NCBI GenBank assembly: GCA_001800245.1
Contig: MGVA01000065.1
Coordinates: 1-46,149, forward strand
Reading direction: 5' to 3'
Source: Elusimicrobia bacterium RIFOXYA12_FULL_51_18
GTDB taxonomy: Bacteria; Elusimicrobiota; Elusimicrobia; Elusimicrobiales; UBA9959
Length of the DNA stretch: 46,149 bases
Positions within the stretch are counted from its first letter, which is position 1. Every line of letters starts with the position of its first letter. Shown here in pieces: positions 15,032-23,634 of this stretch. The translations under genes and the position numbers were made by a program. The notes under the pieces are model-generated. The model was not told where the DNA came from, searched no databases, and saw only the letters and a list, made by a program, of their open reading frames with translations.

Positions 15032-15850
15032 TCAAAAAATCTCAGCCGGGTTCAACAGGAGCGGGCCGGCGGATTTAATATCCTTAATCTCCACCGGTTT
15101 CGTGGTAAAGGGGCCGGCTATCTCTTCATAGTAACCGTCGCCTTGTATGTAATAGACGCTGGTGCCGTTCGACGCTTTAAGCGCCGTGGAGATTTTCCAA
15201 TCCAGTTTCACCTGCATGGCCGCCAACGGGTCTTTGGAAGTGCCGACATTTGTGATGGTAGAGTCCGGTACCGCCGCGGCAAGGGAAAAGCGGTAGCCCC
15301 AGGAGACATCTACGCCGGCGGGAATAATGGTGACTCCGGTCAGGTACTGGCCTTTGCCCCGGTATTTTCCGCCTGCCGTGTAAATTACTTTGTATTTCAC
15401 GTCTACGGTCTTTGCGCCGTAAAGGTTCTCGGCGTAAAAACCGTACAGATAGGTTTTGGGCTTTCTCCACTCGGCAAGCTGATTCCAGGCGGTGATGCCC
15501 TGAGGCATAGCCGCGGCGTACGTGGTGTTTATACTGGCCACAGGGGCGTTCTGCTGTACGATGGTCCAAACTTTGGTGAAGATATTTATTATCTGGTCGA
15601 GGATGACAAACGCACCCCTTGGTCTTCCCGGACCTAGATAGGCAAAGTCTTTTTCTTCTTTAATTTCCACTCTTGTGATCTTTATTGAAGCCGGGTTTAT
15701 CGTGTGGTAAGAGGGATTCGTGATGGCGTCTTTTACTTCGGATATTTTGAAGATTGGTTTATCGTTTTTTAGGAGATCCTGAGTGTAAGCCGCGGTTACA
15801 GAGGAAAACAGAAAGACTGTTAACAACGCGGTAATAACTTTGTTAGACAT
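15032..15850 (-). CDS. Secreted protein, paralogue B of a tandem pair
   Basis: A 272-aa exported protein with signal peptide MSNKVITALLTVFLFSSVTA. It lacks the Pro-rich linker of paralogue A but shares the C-terminal domain: NTTYAAAMPQGITAW, WRKPKTYLYGF, GKGQYLTGVTIIP, VPDSTITNVGTSKDP, AAMQVKLDWKIST and YYIQGDGYYEEI. The conserved pattern alternates strands and Gly turns, suggesting a beta-sandwich. Function is unknown. A GGGAGAG ribosome site sits about 7 nt before the ATG. The two genes run in the same direction and likely form one transcript ending at the 14003-14041 terminator. Confidence 0.7.
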   Translation of the reverse strand: MSNKVITALLTVFLFSSVTAAYTQDLLKNDKPIFKISEVKDAITNPSYHTINPASIKITRVEIKEEKDFAYLGPGRPRGAFVILDQIINIFTKVWTIVQQNAPVASINTTYAAAMPQGITAWNQLAEWRKPKTYLYGFYAENLYGAKTVDVKYKVIYTAGGKYRGKGQYLTGVTIIPAGVDVSWGYRFSLAAAVPDSTITNVGTSKDPLAAMQVKLDWKISTALKASNGTSVYYIQGDGYYEEIAGPFTTKPVEIKDIKSAGPLLLNPAEIF

Positions 15851-16002
15851 AAATGTTCTCTCCCGGTCGAGTCACTTTAACTACAACTAGATTATAGTCG
15901 AGCGCGGTTAAAACACTAAGTAGCGAAGGGCCCACCACATGAAACTATTCAGGCCCAGGCATTTTTAGGCCTTTTGACCCAGGTGTTGGAACGGATAAAA
16001 AT

Positions 16003-16034
16003 AAAAGAGCGGACCTTACGGCGTCCGCCCTTTT
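16003..16034 (-). terminator. Terminator of the pyruvate:ferredoxin oxidoreductase gene
   Basis: AAAAGAGCGGAC and GTCCGCCCTTTT form a stem of 11 pairs with one mismatch around an 8-nt loop. On the minus strand it is followed by TTTATTTTTATCC. It lies 28 nt past the stop at 16062. Confidence 0.85.
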
Positions 16035-16061
16035 ATGGATCATCTCTTTTATATACCTGAA

Positions 16062-19000
16062 TTAAGCCGCTACTTGTTCCTCCACTTTTGGGACGTCGCA
16101 TGACATGGCAGCCAATTGTTTATAAACGCTCAGGCGCCATTTGTATTCCTCTTCAGCCTGCTTCATTAGTTTTTTGGCCATTTCAGGGTTGGACTTATGC
16201 AGGGTCTTGAAGCGGTTCTCGCCCATCATAAAGTCCGGCACGGAGATAGACGGCGCCGGGCTGTCTATGGTCAGAGGGTTCTTCCCCTGCTTTTTCAGGT
16301 CCGGATTGTAGCGGTAAAGGATCCAGCGGCCGGAGGCCACGGCCTTTTTCTGCTCATCCATTCCTTCCGTCATGTTAATCCCGTGCGCTATGCAGTGGCT
16401 GTAGGCGATAACGATGGACGGCCCGTCGAAGGCCTCCGCTTCCGCCAATGCTTTAACGGTCTGCTGGTAGTTGGCGCCCATGGCGACGCTTGCAACGTAG
16501 ATATTGCCGTAGGTCATGGAGATCATTCCCAGGTCCTTCTTGGGGAGCGGCTTGCCACCGGCCGCGAAAAGCGCAACCGCGCCGAGGGGCGTGGACTTGG
16601 ACATCTGCCCTCCGGTGTTGGAATAAACTTCGGTGTCCAGCACCAGCGCCCTGACTTTCCGGCCGGAAGCCAGCACATGGTCCAGGCCGCCGTAGCCGAT
16701 ATCGTAGGCCCAGCCGTCGCCGCCGAATATCCACACCGATTTTTTTATCAGGTAATCGGCCAGCGTTAACAGGCGGGCCGATTTTTCGTCCTTCAGAGGC
16801 GCAAGAGCTTTCTTAAGGTCCGCCACGCGTCCGCGCTGAGTCTCGATGCCAACCCAGTCGTCTTCATTGGCATTGAGTATGTCATCGGCCAGCTTGGCGC
16901 TGTTCTTGAGCGTGGAACCTTTAAGTTCGGTAAGCAGCTCGGTCGCCGCCGTTCTGAACTTATCGTAAGCCAGGCGCATGCCGAGGCCGAATTCCGCGTT
17001 ATCCTCGAACAGGGAGTTGGACCAGGCCGGGCCGCGTCCGTCTTCGCGCGTGCAGTACGGGGTGGTTGGCAGATTGCCTCCGTAGATGGAGGAACAGCCG
17101 GTGGCGTTGGCGATGGTCATATGGTCGCCGAAGAGCTGCGTCATCAGTTTCACGTAAGGCGTTTCGCCGCAGCCCGCGCAGGCTCCGGAAAACTCGAACA
17201 GCGGTCTTACCAGCTGGCTGCCCTTCACGGTGTAGCGGTTCACCTTGGCCGAGCCGGTGTCTTTGAGCGACATGAAGAATTTGAAGTTCTCACGCTCCGT
17301 CATCCGCAGGGAAGCCTGCTCGTGCAGATTGATGGCTTTGCGTCCGGTATCCTTGGCGTCAACTTTCTCTTTGGCCGGACAGGCGTGAACGCAGGCGCCG
17401 CAGCCTGTGCAGTCCTCCACCGCTACCTGCACGGTGAACTTCATTCCTTTAAGGTCGCCCTTGCCTTCGGTAGCCTTGAAAGTTTTGGGGGCTTTGGCCA
17501 GCTCCGCGCCGTCATAGGCCTTGATGCGGATGGCCGCGTGCGGGCAGACCAGCGAGCAGAAGCCGCACTGGATGCAGAGTTTGTCTTCCCAGACGGGGGT
17601 TTCAAGAGCGATATTGCGCTTCTCATACTGGGAGGTTCCGGTCGGGAAAGTGCCGTCGAGCGGCATGGCTGAGACCGGCAGGTCGTCGCCGCGGAAGGCC
17701 ATCATCTCACAGAGCGTGTTCCGGACGAATTCCGGGTAGCCTTCCACGATGCAGGCCCGCTTTATTTTAGAGGTCGCTTTGTCCGGATACTTCACTTCCT
17801 CCACGGCCGCCAGGGTCTTGTCCACGGCGTCGAAGTTCTTTTTGATCACTTCTTCGCCCTTGGCGGAATAGGTTTTTTTGATGGCTTTTTTGATGGCTGC
17901 TATGGCTTCATCCTTGGGCAGAACGCCGGAAATGCCGAAGAAGGCGGTCTGCATGATCACGTTGATGCGCGCGCCCATGCCGGTTTCCTTGGCGATCTCG
18001 GAGGCGTTAATGACATAGACCCGGAGTTTCTTGTCGATAATATTCTGCTGGACTTCTACGGGGATATTGTCCCATACGTCCTTGGCGGCGAAGGGGCTGT
18101 TGATGAGGAACACGGCTCCATTCTCCGCCCTGTTCAGCATCTCGTACTTTTCCAGGAACGAGAACTGGTGGCAGCCGATGAAATGCGCCTTGTAAACCAG
18201 ATAAGGCGCCTTGATATAATCTTTCCCGAAGCGTACGTGGGAAACGGTCATGGAGCCGGCTTTCTTGGAATCATACACGAAGTAGCCCTGCGCGTAGTTG
18301 GGGGTTTCCTCGCTGATGATCTTTATGGTGTTCTTGTTGGCGCCCACGGTGCCGTCGGAGCCCAGTCCGAAGAACAGCGCCCTGAATACGTCTTTGGGCT
18401 CTATGGACCAGTCGGCGTCGTAGTCCAGGCTCAGGTTGGTGACATCGTCCTTGATCCCGACGGTATAACCGTTCTTCGGGGTCTTTGAGGACAGATCGTC
18501 GAACACGGCTTTAGCCATGGCCGGGGTGAATTCCTTTGAGCCGAGGCCGTAGCGGCCGCCGACCATGCGCGGCATCTCTTTGATCTTGCCGGCGGAGAAG
18601 GCGTTGGCCATAGCGGTCACTACATCCTGATACAGAGGCTCGCCGATGGAGCCGGGTTCCTTGGTGCGGTCCAGGACGGAGATCTTTTTGGCGGTTTTGG
18701 GGATGGCGTTGACCAGGTCGTCCTGGGAGAAGGGCCTGTAAAGGCGGACAATGACGACGCCCACTTTTTCTTTGGAGTTTTTGGTCAGGTAGTTGACGGT
18801 CTCCTCCACTACGTCCGCGCCGGAAGCCATGATAACTATGACTTTTTCCGCGTCGGGGGCGCCGATATAGTCGAACAGCGAGTACTTCCGGCCGGTAAGC
18901 TTCGCGAATTTGGCCATTGTTTCTTTCACGATCCCGGGGATTTCCGTGTAGTACTTGTTGGCGGCTTCCTTGGCCTGGAAGAACACGTCCGGGTTCTGGG

Positions 19001-19655
19001 CGGTGCCGCGCAATTCGGGGCGCTCAGGGTTCAGGCCGCGGGCTTTGTGCGCGGCGATAAGCTTATCATCCAGCATCGCTTTCATGGTTTCGTGGTTCAG
19101 CGGGTCCACCATGTTAAGTTCGTGGGAAGTCCTGAAACCGTCAAAGAAGTGCAGGAATGGCACGCGGGACTTCAGGGTGGCAGCCTGTGAGATGAGGGCG
19201 AAGTCTATGACTTCCTGTGGGTTGGCCGAGGCAAGCAGCGCCCACCCGGTCTGGCGGGTGGCCATGACGTCGGAGTGATCGCCGAAGATGGAAAGCGCGT
19301 GTGTGGCCAGGGCGCGCGCGGAAACGTGGAATACGGTGGCGGTAAGCTCGCCGGCTATTTTGTACATATTGGGGATCATGAGCGCGAGGCCCTGGGAACA
19401 GGTAAAGGTGGTTGTAAGGGCTCCCGCGGTAAGGGCGCCGTGGACCGCGCCCGAAGCGCCGCCCTCAGACTGCATTTCTATAACGGTGGGAACGGTGCCC
19501 CAAATATTTTTCTCGCCTTTGGCGGATTTAACGTCGGAGATCTCGCCCATTACCGAAGAGGGAGTGATCGGATAAATGGCTATAACTTCATTGGTGGCGT
19601 GGGCCACGTGAGCGGCGGCTGTGTTCCCGTCCATTGCTACCATGTTTTTAGGCAT
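16062..19655 (-). CDS. nifJ: Pyruvate:ferredoxin (flavodoxin) oxidoreductase, single-chain
   Basis: A 1,197-aa enzyme that converts pyruvate and CoA to acetyl-CoA and CO2 while reducing ferredoxin, the central acetyl-CoA step in anaerobes. All domains are fused in the usual order: N-terminal domain with AIYPITPSSVMGE, the second pyruvate-domain part, a linker, two [4Fe-4S] motifs near residues 690 (CIQCGFCSLVCP) and 748 (CTGCGACVHACP), the extra cluster Cys pair in GACAGCGETPY near 820, the thiamine diphosphate motif GGDGWAYDIGYGG near 977, and a C-terminal domain. The length matches the homodimeric class. The ribosome site AGGAG lies 11 nt before the ATG. It is monocistronic, with a terminator after it and an extended -10 promoter upstream. 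Confidence 0.96.
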   Translation of the reverse strand: MPKNMVAMDGNTAAAHVAHATNEVIAIYPITPSSVMGEISDVKSAKGEKNIWGTVPTVIEMQSEGGASGAVHGALTAGALTTTFTCSQGLALMIPNMYKIAGELTATVFHVSARALATHALSIFGDHSDVMATRQTGWALLASANPQEVIDFALISQAATLKSRVPFLHFFDGFRTSHELNMVDPLNHETMKAMLDDKLIAAHKARGLNPERPELRGTAQNPDVFFQAKEAANKYYTEIPGIVKETMAKFAKLTGRKYSLFDYIGAPDAEKVIVIMASGADVVEETVNYLTKNSKEKVGVVIVRLYRPFSQDDLVNAIPKTAKKISVLDRTKEPGSIGEPLYQDVVTAMANAFSAGKIKEMPRMVGGRYGLGSKEFTPAMAKAVFDDLSSKTPKNGYTVGIKDDVTNLSLDYDADWSIEPKDVFRALFFGLGSDGTVGANKNTIKIISEETPNYAQGYFVYDSKKAGSMTVSHVRFGKDYIKAPYLVYKAHFIGCHQFSFLEKYEMLNRAENGAVFLINSPFAAKDVWDNIPVEVQQNIIDKKLRVYVINASEIAKETGMGARINVIMQTAFFGISGVLPKDEAIAAIKKAIKKTYSAKGEEVIKKNFDAVDKTLAAVEEVKYPDKATSKIKRACIVEGYPEFVRNTLCEMMAFRGDDLPVSAMPLDGTFPTGTSQYEKRNIALETPVWEDKLCIQCGFCSLVCPHAAIRIKAYDGAELAKAPKTFKATEGKGDLKGMKFTVQVAVEDCTGCGACVHACPAKEKVDAKDTGRKAINLHEQASLRMTERENFKFFMSLKDTGSAKVNRYTVKGSQLVRPLFEFSGACAGCGETPYVKLMTQLFGDHMTIANATGCSSIYGGNLPTTPYCTREDGRGPAWSNSLFEDNAEFGLGMRLAYDKFRTAATELLTELKGSTLKNSAKLADDILNANEDDWVGIETQRGRVADLKKALAPLKDEKSARLLTLADYLIKKSVWIFGGDGWAYDIGYGGLDHVLASGRKVRALVLDTEVYSNTGGQMSKSTPLGAVALFAAGGKPLPKKDLGMISMTYGNIYVASVAMGANYQQTVKALAEAEAFDGPSIVIAYSHCIAHGINMTEGMDEQKKAVASGRWILYRYNPDLKKQGKNPLTIDSPAPSISVPDFMMGENRFKTLHKSNPEMAKKLMKQAEEEYKWRLSVYKQLAAMSCDVPKVEEQVAA

Positions 19656-19799
19656 TGTGTTGTTTTCTCCTGTTATTTCGGCATGGGCCTTACTGCTGTC
19701 CAGTCCGTCCTTGTTTTGGTTCAGGCCACCTGGTGAGCATCGCTCTTAATATGGCGCAGCCATGGGCTAGACCAAGGGATGTTTGCGGAATATGCTAAA

Positions 19800-19805
19800 A
19801 GTATA
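19800..19805 (-). promoter_or_regulatory. Extended -10 of the pyruvate:ferredoxin oxidoreductase gene
   Basis: On the minus strand TGCTATACT is a good extended -10 element about 145 nt upstream of the start codon; no strong -35 is visible. The remainder of the 19656-19951 stretch has a TTGACA (19850-19855) that, with CAGAAT 18 nt on, may drive the divergent DUF3015 operon. The long leader on the minus side shows no recognised riboswitch. Confidence 0.45.
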
Positions 19806-19951
19806 GCATTTTTGAACCCCTGCCGGGTTAGTTCGTGGTTCGACAAAGGTTGACACTTGATAGGCTTAATTTGCAGAATTGAGTACTGGTAAACGGCGCG
19901 CGGCGCGACGTCCCTGATATCTTAAGGAGATATATTATAAGGAGGGTGTAA

Positions 19952-20407
19952 ATGAAAAAAATAATACTTGGGGCAATTATATCCGTGATCTTTGGTTCAG
20001 CGGCATTCGCGGCCGACTACGGCGCCGCCGGCTGCGGTCTGGGAAGCCTGGTGTTCAAGGAAAACGACATGACGCAGGTGTTGGCGGCTACGACCAACGG
20101 GACGTTCGGCAACCAGACCTTTGGTTTGACGTTCGGCACTTCGAACTGCACCAACAAGGGCCTGGTGAAACTGGCTATGGTCCGCGAGAGCTTTATTGAG
20201 TCCAATTATAAGGACCTTTCCCGCGACGCAGCCGCAGGCAAGGGCGAATACGTGGATAACCTGGCCAAGCTTTACGGCTTCAGCCCTGAAACGTCCGTAA
20301 AATTCGCCATGTTGCTGCAGAGCAATTATGCCGCCGTCTTCGCGTCCAACAACGCGCAGAACGCCGTCAGTGAGATAAACAAACTGCTCGCCGCCGGCAA
20401 TATCTGA
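19952..20407 (+). CDS. DUF3015 family periplasmic protein
   Basis: A 151-aa exported protein with signal peptide MKKIILGAIISVIFGSAAFA. The mature part has the DUF3015 signature: YGAAGCGLGSLVF, then TQVLAATTNGTFGNQTFG and GTSNC, with two conserved cysteines (GCG and SNC), followed by a helical half. Its biochemical role is unknown. The ribosome site GGAGG is 6 nt before the ATG. It is the first gene of a three-gene operon; the next gene begins 2 nt later. I recall DUF3015 and DUF4105 genes as frequent neighbours in Proteobacteria, which supports a shared envelope role. Confidence 0.88.
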   Translation: MKKIILGAIISVIFGSAAFAADYGAAGCGLGSLVFKENDMTQVLAATTNGTFGNQTFGLTFGTSNCTNKGLVKLAMVRESFIESNYKDLSRDAAAGKGEYVDNLAKLYGFSPETSVKFAMLLQSNYAAVFASNNAQNAVSEINKLLAAGNI

Positions 20408-20409
20408 TA

Positions 20410-22359
20410 ATGGCTGGTCAAATGGCGAAAAGACGGGGCTGCGGCTTTATTCCTCCGGCCCGTCTTTTGTTTTGTCTTCTCCTTCTGAATGTTTCCGCCT
20501 CCGCACAGAGTCTTCCGTCTGAGCAGGAGAGTTTGCGGGTGCGTTTGCGGGCAGAGGCCGGCGAAGTTCAGCTCTGGAAAAATCCATACTGGCTCCGTCT
20601 TCTTTACTACGAGAAATCTCTTTTCGGCGGCTATCGCAGTCCTTCCGTAGATCCGGCGTTTTTTCTGTCCCCAAAGGGCCGGAGCAATCCGGAGGCTGAG
20701 CTCGCGTCGGCTATAGACGGATTTTTTGTTTCCGGCACGGACGACGATTCTCCCGAATGCCGCTTCCCGGAACGCTATCGCTGGCTCAGGGAAAAGCTTA
20801 GGCCGCTGGAGAAAACCGCCCCCCCCCGGATATGTAAAAGTTTCGAAGACTGGAAAGCCGCGATAGATCCGGAATCGGTCAGCCTGCTTTTTGCCGCCGG
20901 CTATCTTAATAATCCATCCACGCTCTACGGTCACACCTTTTTACGGATACACAAACGCGGCGCTAACGGGGCCGATCTCCTGGATTATACCCTCAACTAC
21001 GCGGCGACTACGGATGAAGAGGGCGGCGTACTCTTCGCTTTGCGCGGCCTTATAGGCGCTTATCCCGGCCGCTTTTCCACTGTTCCGTATTATTTGAAGA
21101 TACAGGAGTATCATAATCTGGAGAACCGCGATCTTTGGGAGTTTCCATTGGGCCTTTCAAAAGACGCCATCGACAGGCTTATGCGCCATGCCTGGGAACT
21201 GGGTAAGGCCGCGTTCCCGTATTATTTCTTCACACGCAACTGTTCCTGGCAGCTGATGCCGCTCCTGGATATAGCGGAACCATCTCTGAATCTGGCTTCC
21301 CGTTTCCATCTATGGGTGATCCCCTCTGATACCGCGCGCGCCGCCGTTGACGCTACCGGCGCGGCCGTTCGCCCTGTATGGAGGCCATCGCTATGGAAGA
21401 CGGTGGAATGGAAGCGTGCTCTTCTTTCACCCAGGGAACTGGAACTTGCCGCGCGGCTTGCGCGCGGCCGCCAGTCCGAGGCGTTCAAAGAACTGGGAGA
21501 TATGCCGCCTATACGGCAGGCCGCCGCGCTTGAAGCCGCTGCGGATTACCTGAGCTGGCGTTTTTATGCGCGCCGCATAGTCAAGACCGAGCTGGAGGAA
21601 CGCAGCGGACCGGTACTCGCGGCCAGAGCGGCTCTGGGGGCGCAGGACACTTTTTCCGGAACGCCATTAAAAACCCTCTCGATCCGCTCGGGGCATGAGA
21701 GTATGCGTGTCGGCCTCGGCGCCATAGACGCCGTTCATGGTCCGCTTACCGAATTTCAATGGCGTTTCGCGATGCAGGACCTCCTCGATTGTCCCGACGG
21801 TTATTTGCCGGACGCGGCCCTTGAAATGGGGGCGCTGAAGATACGCTACGACAAGCGGTATAATCGGACCTATTTCAAGGAAGCGAAACTGGCGCATGTT
21901 CTGAGCCTCAATCCCTGGGATGACTGGGTACGCCGGCAGTCCTGGGAGATAACGGCCGGGATAGAACAGGCCGAAGAGAAAGGGCGTCAGCGCGGAACTT
22001 CCGCTATCTGGTCCATGAACGCCGGCGCAGGCGCGGCTGTTGAAACCCATCTGTTCTCAAGGCAGCTCTGGTATGTCCTGGCTGTTGCCGACACAGGTTT
22101 CGGAGACGCCCTGGATAAGATGTGGAGAGCGGGCGCCGGGCCGAAGGCCGGCGTCCTGGCCGGCGCCGGGCCGTTGCGCGCATTATTTGAGGTCCGGTAT
22201 CTAAGTTATGCGTTCGGAGACACCGCGCCGCTTTGGACCGGAACAGCTGCGGCGTCGCTTAAATTGAGCCGGGACAGCGCCCTGCGCCTGGAATACTCCT
22301 GGCGCGGGCATGTAAAAGAGACCGGATTGGTTTATCAACGCTTTTTCTTTCCGCCATGA
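20410..22359 (+). CDS. DUF4105 (Lnb N-terminal periplasmic domain) protein
   Basis: A 649-aa exported protein. A signal peptide spans about residues 17-33 (LLFCLLLLNVSASAQ). The middle region (about 160-290) carries the DUF4105 hallmarks: YLNNPSTLYGHTFLRIH with His175, LDYTLNYAA, PYYLKIQEYHNLENRDLWEF and FFTRNCSWQLMPLLD with Cys278. The His/Cys arrangement recalls NlpC/P60-like thiol enzymes. The C-terminal 300 residues are beta-rich and end in an aromatic residue (VYQRFFFPP), so they could form an outer-membrane barrel. This Pfam family was renamed after Lnb, a lipoprotein N-acyl transfer protein, but the activity of this protein is not established. It overlaps the next gene by 4 nt (ATGA). 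The first ATG is used; MAKRR at codon 5 is possible. Confidence 0.82.
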   Translation: MAGQMAKRRGCGFIPPARLLFCLLLLNVSASAQSLPSEQESLRVRLRAEAGEVQLWKNPYWLRLLYYEKSLFGGYRSPSVDPAFFLSPKGRSNPEAELASAIDGFFVSGTDDDSPECRFPERYRWLREKLRPLEKTAPPRICKSFEDWKAAIDPESVSLLFAAGYLNNPSTLYGHTFLRIHKRGANGADLLDYTLNYAATTDEEGGVLFALRGLIGAYPGRFSTVPYYLKIQEYHNLENRDLWEFPLGLSKDAIDRLMRHAWELGKAAFPYYFFTRNCSWQLMPLLDIAEPSLNLASRFHLWVIPSDTARAAVDATGAAVRPVWRPSLWKTVEWKRALLSPRELELAARLARGRQSEAFKELGDMPPIRQAAALEAAADYLSWRFYARRIVKTELEERSGPVLAARAALGAQDTFSGTPLKTLSIRSGHESMRVGLGAIDAVHGPLTEFQWRFAMQDLLDCPDGYLPDAALEMGALKIRYDKRYNRTYFKEAKLAHVLSLNPWDDWVRRQSWEITAGIEQAEEKGRQRGTSAIWSMNAGAGAAVETHLFSRQLWYVLAVADTGFGDALDKMWRAGAGPKAGVLAGAGPLRALFEVRYLSYAFGDTAPLWTGTAAASLKLSRDSALRLEYSWRGHVKETGLVYQRFFFPP

Positions 22360-23246
22360 AGCGCTCAGTCCAAATTCTGCTGATCGCGGCTTGCGTTCTG
22401 GGCGGGAACGGATGCACGCATCTTTTTTTTCAGCCGAGTTCCAGGATCTACATGGACCCGGCTAATGCGGGGATGCGTTATGAAGTGATAAAATTCAGGT
22501 CCGGGGATGGTACGGAATTGACGGGAATGTTCTTTGCGTCCAGCGGGACGGCGTTGGGAACCATCGTCCACCTGCACGGCAACGCCGGGAACATGACGTC
22601 GCATTTTTCGTATTCTGCCTGGTTGGCGAAGGAAGGATTTAATGTTTTTATTTTTGATTACCGCGGCTATGGAGCTTCGGGTGGGAAAGCAACGTTGGAC
22701 GGGGTGGTGCTGGACGGCATTGCGGCCTTAGATCACGCGGTCAAACTTCCAGGGGCTAGAGCGGACAGGATTATTGTTTTAGGGCAGAGTCTGGGCGGAG
22801 CCATTGCTGTGGCGGCTGTGACGGAGTCCGGCTTTAAACCGGCGGCCATGGTGTTGGAAGGGGCTTTTTATTCTTACAGAGGCGTCGGGGCGGCGGTGAT
22901 GCGTAAACATTGGTGGAGCCTGCCTTTTTCCTGGTTTCCATGGTTGGTTCTGACGGGCAGTCATTCTCCATCCAAGGACATTGCTGCAATAAGTTGCCCG
23001 AAACTTTTCATCCATTCCGAGAAAGATCCTGTAGTGCCGTTCAGGCAGGGCCACAAACTTTATGAGGCGGCTCCCGGGCCGAAGGAATTCTGGACGATTC
23101 CTTCCGGCGGGCACACCGATGCGTTTGACGGCCAGCGGGAGACCTACGGCCCCCGGCTTGTCGCGTTCCTGAGGAACGCTTTAGGCCTCCTACCGGAGCC
23201 GGCCGCATCAGGCGCCAACGTCCCCCCCGCCTCAAATGCCCACTAA
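22356..23246 (+). CDS. Alpha/beta hydrolase, probable lipoprotein
   Basis: A 296-aa hydrolase of the BEM46/ABHD-like group. The oxyanion motif HLHGNAGN (73-79), nucleophile Ser145 in LGQSLGGA, acid Asp224 in HSEKDPVVP and His253 in SGGHTDAF form a complete catalytic set. The N-terminus (MKRSVQILLIAACVLGGNGC) is a signal peptide ending in Cys20, a likely lipidation site, though GNGC is a poor lipobox. The natural substrate is unknown; esters or thioesters are likely. It is translationally coupled to the DUF4105 gene, so it may act on the same envelope substrate. A large inverted-repeat structure begins 70 nt after its stop. Confidence 0.85.
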   Translation: MKRSVQILLIAACVLGGNGCTHLFFQPSSRIYMDPANAGMRYEVIKFRSGDGTELTGMFFASSGTALGTIVHLHGNAGNMTSHFSYSAWLAKEGFNVFIFDYRGYGASGGKATLDGVVLDGIAALDHAVKLPGARADRIIVLGQSLGGAIAVAAVTESGFKPAAMVLEGAFYSYRGVGAAVMRKHWWSLPFSWFPWLVLTGSHSPSKDIAAISCPKLFIHSEKDPVVPFRQGHKLYEAAPGPKEFWTIPSGGHTDAFDGQRETYGPRLVAFLRNALGLLPEPAASGANVPPASNAH

Positions 23247-23316
23247 ATAAGTTATATTGAAACACCGATTGATTGGTTTCGAATTATAGAGTCGCAGGAT
23301 AGCAAAGTCGGGGTGT

Positions 23317-23506
23317 CGGCGGGTTTTCTGCGCGCTCCGGGACCGGGTTTCATGGGGAAGAAGACCGGGGGCTTCCATCGGCTCCGGAACGCGCCGGCCC
23401 GGCATAGCGGTCCGGCTTGAACGGTCCTCGCCGTCCCTTAATAATAGGGATGCACTCCAGACCCCGGTCTTGAAACCCTAAAATGGAGCGCGCAGAAAAC
23501 CCGCCG
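23317..23506. repeat. 190-nt inverted-repeat element, possible structured RNA
   Basis: The ends are a perfect 22-bp inverted repeat: CGGCGGGTTTTCTGCGCGCT plus CC at 23317-23338, and its complement at 23485-23506. Inside, two more arms pair in nested order: GGGTTTC (23345-23351) with GAAACCC (23472-23478), and AAGACCGGGG (23361-23370) with CCCCGGTCTT (23462-23471). Thus 39 pairs form one rod with a 6/6 internal loop and a 9-nt bulge. The apex (23371-23461) is G/C-rich, with a small hairpin TCCCT/AGGGA at about 23434-23450. It occupies most of the 388-nt gap between convergent genes. It could be a non-coding RNA, an extreme bidirectional terminator or a MITE. No open frame or known RNA motif was found in it. 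Confidence 0.75.
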
Positions 23507-23634
23507 CCCCCCCTCCAATAAACTTACGCGTAAGACATTTCTTTGACCTGTCAATCGGCGTTTTCCTGAATTAATAAATATAATTTATCCCGCCCGGTTT
23601 ACGATACATCCTAATTGCCCCCCCTTTTTTTTTA

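Noticed and set aside
17066-19736. Plus-strand frames opposite the pyruvate:ferredoxin oxidoreductase gene
   Set aside because: They are antisense shadows of a gene with complete cluster and cofactor motifs; none shows a family pattern or ribosome site.
23317-23506. Known RNAs (SRP RNA, RNase P RNA, tmRNA)
   Set aside because: None of their conserved core motifs could be found; a 6S-like shape was only a general resemblance.
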